Source of the DNA: an uncultured Collinsella sp.
Lineage (GTDB): Bacteria > Actinomycetota > Coriobacteriia > Coriobacteriales > Coriobacteriaceae
DNA length: 6,849 bases
Assembly: GCA_900765185.1 (NCBI GenBank)
Contig: CAAFQT010000290.1
Span: 1-6,849, forward strand
Reading direction: 5' to 3'
In this document: positions 5,172-6,849 of the stretch, piece by piece
How the letters are laid out: each line of letters opens with the position of its first letter
Numbering within the stretch: the stretch's first letter is position 1
Position numbers and translations under genes: made by a program
The notes under the pieces: generated by a model
The model's database searches: none
What the model was told of the DNA's origin: nothing
What the model saw: only the letters and a program-made list of their open reading frames with translations

Positions 5172-5223
5172 TGGGACTGCTCCTTACGAATCGAGCCTCC
5201 AGTGGGCTTTCTTGTAAATAATG

Positions 5224-6075
5224 CTATTGATTCAGAATGCGTTGCTTGTAGCTCTCATATTCCTCGGGAGTGATTGCCCCTGCATCAAGAAGCGTTTTGA
5301 GCTCTTTTAGCATGGCAATCGTTTGCTCAACGGGGACTTGCGCAGGACTGTTGCGCGGATGATTTAAAGCCAGAGGGGCGTCTGCAACGGTGATTTCTGC
5401 CTGCTCAGACTCGTTTACGACGTTTTTAGATTTAATGGGCTTCTGTATAAAGAGGGCCATGGAGAACAACGTCCAAAGGGAAATGTATTGGAGCAGCGCG
5501 CTTACGTTGTATGTTGGATCAGCATTTCCTTGGACAAAAGGGGCCAGCTTGAGTCCCCAGCAGAATCCGGCGATAAGAACGAGTGCGCTAAAACAGAAAG
5601 CCGGGGTTAGCTCGGTTTTGTCGCTGAATTTTACGCCGATTAGATATACGGCAATGGTGAGAAGATCAAGTGGCAGGAGATAAAACGGGGAGGATTGCAA
5701 CAAGATAATGATGTCTGATAGCGCCATGGAGACAAGAGCTGCGTATAAAACAGATTGCTTTCCTATATGCTTCGTGAATAGGTAAACTCCGATGAGAAAA
5801 ACGGGTAGTGCCGTCATGGCAAAGCGCCAAGCAATTTTGACGAAAACCAATAGGGCTGTTATTGGCAAGAGCACAACTTCAGAAAGATGTTCGATGTCAC
5901 TCATGCCGGAGAAGAGGTTATTTAAATCGATGGCGTCAATGAACCCATTTTCAAATGATCCATCACTAAAAAGGAAAATGTAATAGAAGGAGAAGAATAG
6001 ATAACAGACGGTTGCGATTGCTGCTGCTAATGCGAACTTATTATTCTTAAGCAGGTATTTCGTCTTGGTGAGCAT
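5224..6075 (-). CDS. Multi-spanning membrane protein with C-terminal SHOCT domain
   Basis: A 283-residue integral membrane protein. Hydrophobic segments at about 14-36, 65-83, 84-100, 108-127, 135-150, 158-177 and 192-210 suggest six or seven transmembrane helices. A polar cytoplasmic linker of about 40 residues follows. Residues 249-283 form a SHOCT domain (MLKELKTLLDAGAITPEEYE, then YKQRILNQ), a short helical module found at the ends of many bacterial membrane proteins and thought to mediate protein contacts. I chose ATG 6075, two bp after the upstream gene's stop, with GGGGTGG about 8 nt before it. A GTG at 6087 in the same frame would overlap the upstream gene and has no spaced ribosome site. 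The transmembrane part is not recognised as a known transporter or enzyme. It shares the SHOCT module with the gene before it, suggesting the two products interact. Confidence 0.8.
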   Translation of the reverse strand: MLTKTKYLLKNNKFALAAAIATVCYLFFSFYYIFLFSDGSFENGFIDAIDLNNLFSGMSDIEHLSEVVLLPITALLVFVKIAWRFAMTALPVFLIGVYLFTKHIGKQSVLYAALVSMALSDIIILLQSSPFYLLPLDLLTIAVYLIGVKFSDKTELTPAFCFSALVLIAGFCWGLKLAPFVQGNADPTYNVSALLQYISLWTLFSMALFIQKPIKSKNVVNESEQAEITVADAPLALNHPRNSPAQVPVEQTIAMLKELKTLLDAGAITPEEYESYKQRILNQ

Positions 6076-6077
6076 TA

Positions 6078-6545
6078 TTAAAACCACCCCTTATGGCCGA
6101 GGACATACTGGACTTCAAAGTCGCTATCAGTTTTTGTGAGGTAGATGATTCCCTCGATGAAGGAAATCAGGTTCATGACTAAAGGCCCAATAATTAAAAG
6201 CGATCCGAGCAGCGTCCCTAGCAGCATTGCTATACCCTCGTTTTTATAGCCGAGATAGAACTTGTGGATGCCAAGGGCGCCAAGGCATATTGCAAGCAAT
6301 CCGGCGACTATCTTACTTTTTGGGGACGTTGAATTTGCTGGGGAATTGTTGTTTGCGGTGTTGGAATAAAAGAGTCCCTGCTCGCCACGGGGTTCCTGCC
6401 CACCACGGGTGTTGGATGTCTCTAATCTACTTCCATCAAAGTGATGGTCGAGAATTCGACGCTTCTGTTCATCGAACTCTTCTTGGCTAATTACCCCCAT
6501 TTCCTGCAGCTCTTTGAGGGATTTTATTTGGTCGAGTATTTCCAT
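6078..6545 (-). CDS. SHOCT-TM2 domain membrane protein
   Basis: A 155-residue protein with two known modules. Residues 1-33 are a SHOCT domain (LKELQEMGVISQEEFDEQKR then RILD). A polar Ser/Asn/Gly-rich linker runs from 34 to 76. Residues 77-141 are a TM2 domain: a first helix ending in the signature G-x-H-x-F-Y-L-G (Gly92 to Gly99), a turn, and a second helix (LLIIGPLVMNLISFIEGIIYL). TM2 proteins are small two-helix membrane proteins of mostly unknown role; SHOCT-TM2 combinations are common. The Shine-Dalgarno match is weak (GGAA just before the ATG). It is the first gene of the minus-strand cluster and stops 2 bp before the next start, so the two are almost certainly cotranscribed and translationally coupled. 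The divergent gene on its other side encodes an XRE regulator. Confidence 0.88.
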   Translation of the reverse strand: MEILDQIKSLKELQEMGVISQEEFDEQKRRILDHHFDGSRLETSNTRGGQEPRGEQGLFYSNTANNNSPANSTSPKSKIVAGLLAICLGALGIHKFYLGYKNEGIAMLLGTLLGSLLIIGPLVMNLISFIEGIIYLTKTDSDFEVQYVLGHKGWF

Positions 6546-6600
6546 CGCATTCCAATCGGTAGGAGCTGAATGGGCAAGAACCCCGTTTAATAAACCAAGA

Positions 6601-6634
6601 ATATCCTAATTTGGGATATCCAGATACGGGATAT
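6601..6634. promoter_or_regulatory. Repeated ATATCC/GGATAT elements, possible XRE operator
   Basis: ATATCC (6601-6606) is inverted as GGATAT (6614-6619). The second copy extends into the perfect 8-bp palindrome GGATATCC (6614-6621). GGGATAT at 6613-6619 recurs directly at 6628-6634, 15 bp on. The cluster lies in the gap between the divergent SHOCT-TM2 gene and the XRE regulator gene, 13-46 bp before the latter's ATG, the usual place for an autorepressor site. No convincing -35/-10 pair was identified on either strand, so the operator call is an inference from position and symmetry. Confidence 0.45.
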
Positions 6635-6646
6635 AGCTTTGACGGC

Positions 6647-6849
6647 ATGAACGTTGACGCTAACAAGGTGTGCGGTCGTTGCCTCGCTCGCATGAGAAAA
6701 GAATCTGGTTTGACCCAGGTCGATATTGCGCGCGCCCTTTGCGTGCCGCAATCGTTTGTGTCGAAGGTCGAAACAGGAGAACGGTCTCTTAAGCTATACG
6801 AACAATTTGATTATGCGCGTGCATTGGGTATCTCCGCTCTAGCCTTGTC
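6647..6849 (+). CDS. XRE-family helix-turn-helix transcriptional regulator, N-terminal part
   Basis: The first 67 codons are in view and the frame is open to the window end. The protein has a Cro/CI-type HTH: LARMRKESGLTQVDIARALC, then VPQSFVSKVETGERSLKLYE, with the Q-x-x-I-A helix, the PQSFVSKVE recognition helix and the conserved E-x-G-x-R turn. It likely binds DNA as a dimer and, given the repeats just upstream, may regulate its own promoter and the divergent membrane genes. The ATG at 6647 is the first good start but has no clear Shine-Dalgarno sequence; an in-frame TTG at 6611 and an internal ATG at 6692 are alternatives. What lies C-terminal to the HTH cannot be seen. Confidence 0.85.
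   Translation, partial: MNVDANKVCGRCLARMRKESGLTQVDIARALCVPQSFVSKVETGERSLKLYEQFDYARALGISALAL

Noticed and set aside
6076..6087. GTG start at 6087 for the multi-spanning SHOCT protein
   Set aside because: It would overlap the upstream gene and has no properly spaced ribosome site, while the ATG at 6075 lies 2 bp after the upstream stop with GGGGTGG in place.

Overview
The window looks like a contig end from a moderately GC-rich bacterium, most likely an actinobacterium of the class Coriobacteriia (Collinsella-like). That assignment is an inference from the style of the D-Ala-D-Ala carboxypeptidase, the AAA-ATPase tail, the SHOCT/TM2 membrane genes and the CCA-encoding tRNA; no marker here settles the taxon. 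The first 32 bases are not biological: they match the Illumina TruSeq read-1 adapter, so genuine sequence starts at 33.

Layout. 33-200 (+): C-terminal end of a probable AAA-type ATP-binding protein. 201-398: short intergenic stretch with a strong CTGTAAC/GTTACAG dyad and a good promoter for the next gene. 399-489 (+): tRNA-Ser(GCU) with encoded CCA, followed by an intrinsic terminator. 544-561: perfect inverted 18-nt copy of the tRNA 3' part. 564-1965 (-): secreted penicillin-binding-protein-type D-Ala-D-Ala carboxypeptidase with its own terminator and a promoter at about 2003-2032. 2041-4587: complete, apparently intact IS21-family insertion sequence of 2,547 bp (istA and istB, both -). It has TGAGT...ACTCA ends, a 6-bp target duplication (CTTTAC), three related terminal repeats at each end and a terminator that faces inward. 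4590-6545 (-): a compact set of three membrane-associated genes: a SHOCT-TM2 protein, a multi-spanning membrane protein with a C-terminal SHOCT domain, and an acidic Asp/Tyr-rich membrane-anchored protein of unknown function. 6647-6849 (+): start of a divergent XRE-family HTH regulator, cut by the window end, with repeated ATATCC/GGATAT elements in front of it.

How it fits together. Before the insertion, the acidic-protein gene and the carboxypeptidase gene lay head to tail about 75 bp apart. The IS landed on the stop codon of the former; the stop lies inside the duplicated target, so it is preserved, and the promoter of the latter is intact. The element therefore separates the two genes without breaking either. 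The IS is visibly richer in GC than its surroundings, and the membrane-gene cluster is visibly poorer than the carboxypeptidase gene, so the window is a mosaic. The three-gene membrane cluster with its divergent XRE regulator is the part least explained by known systems.
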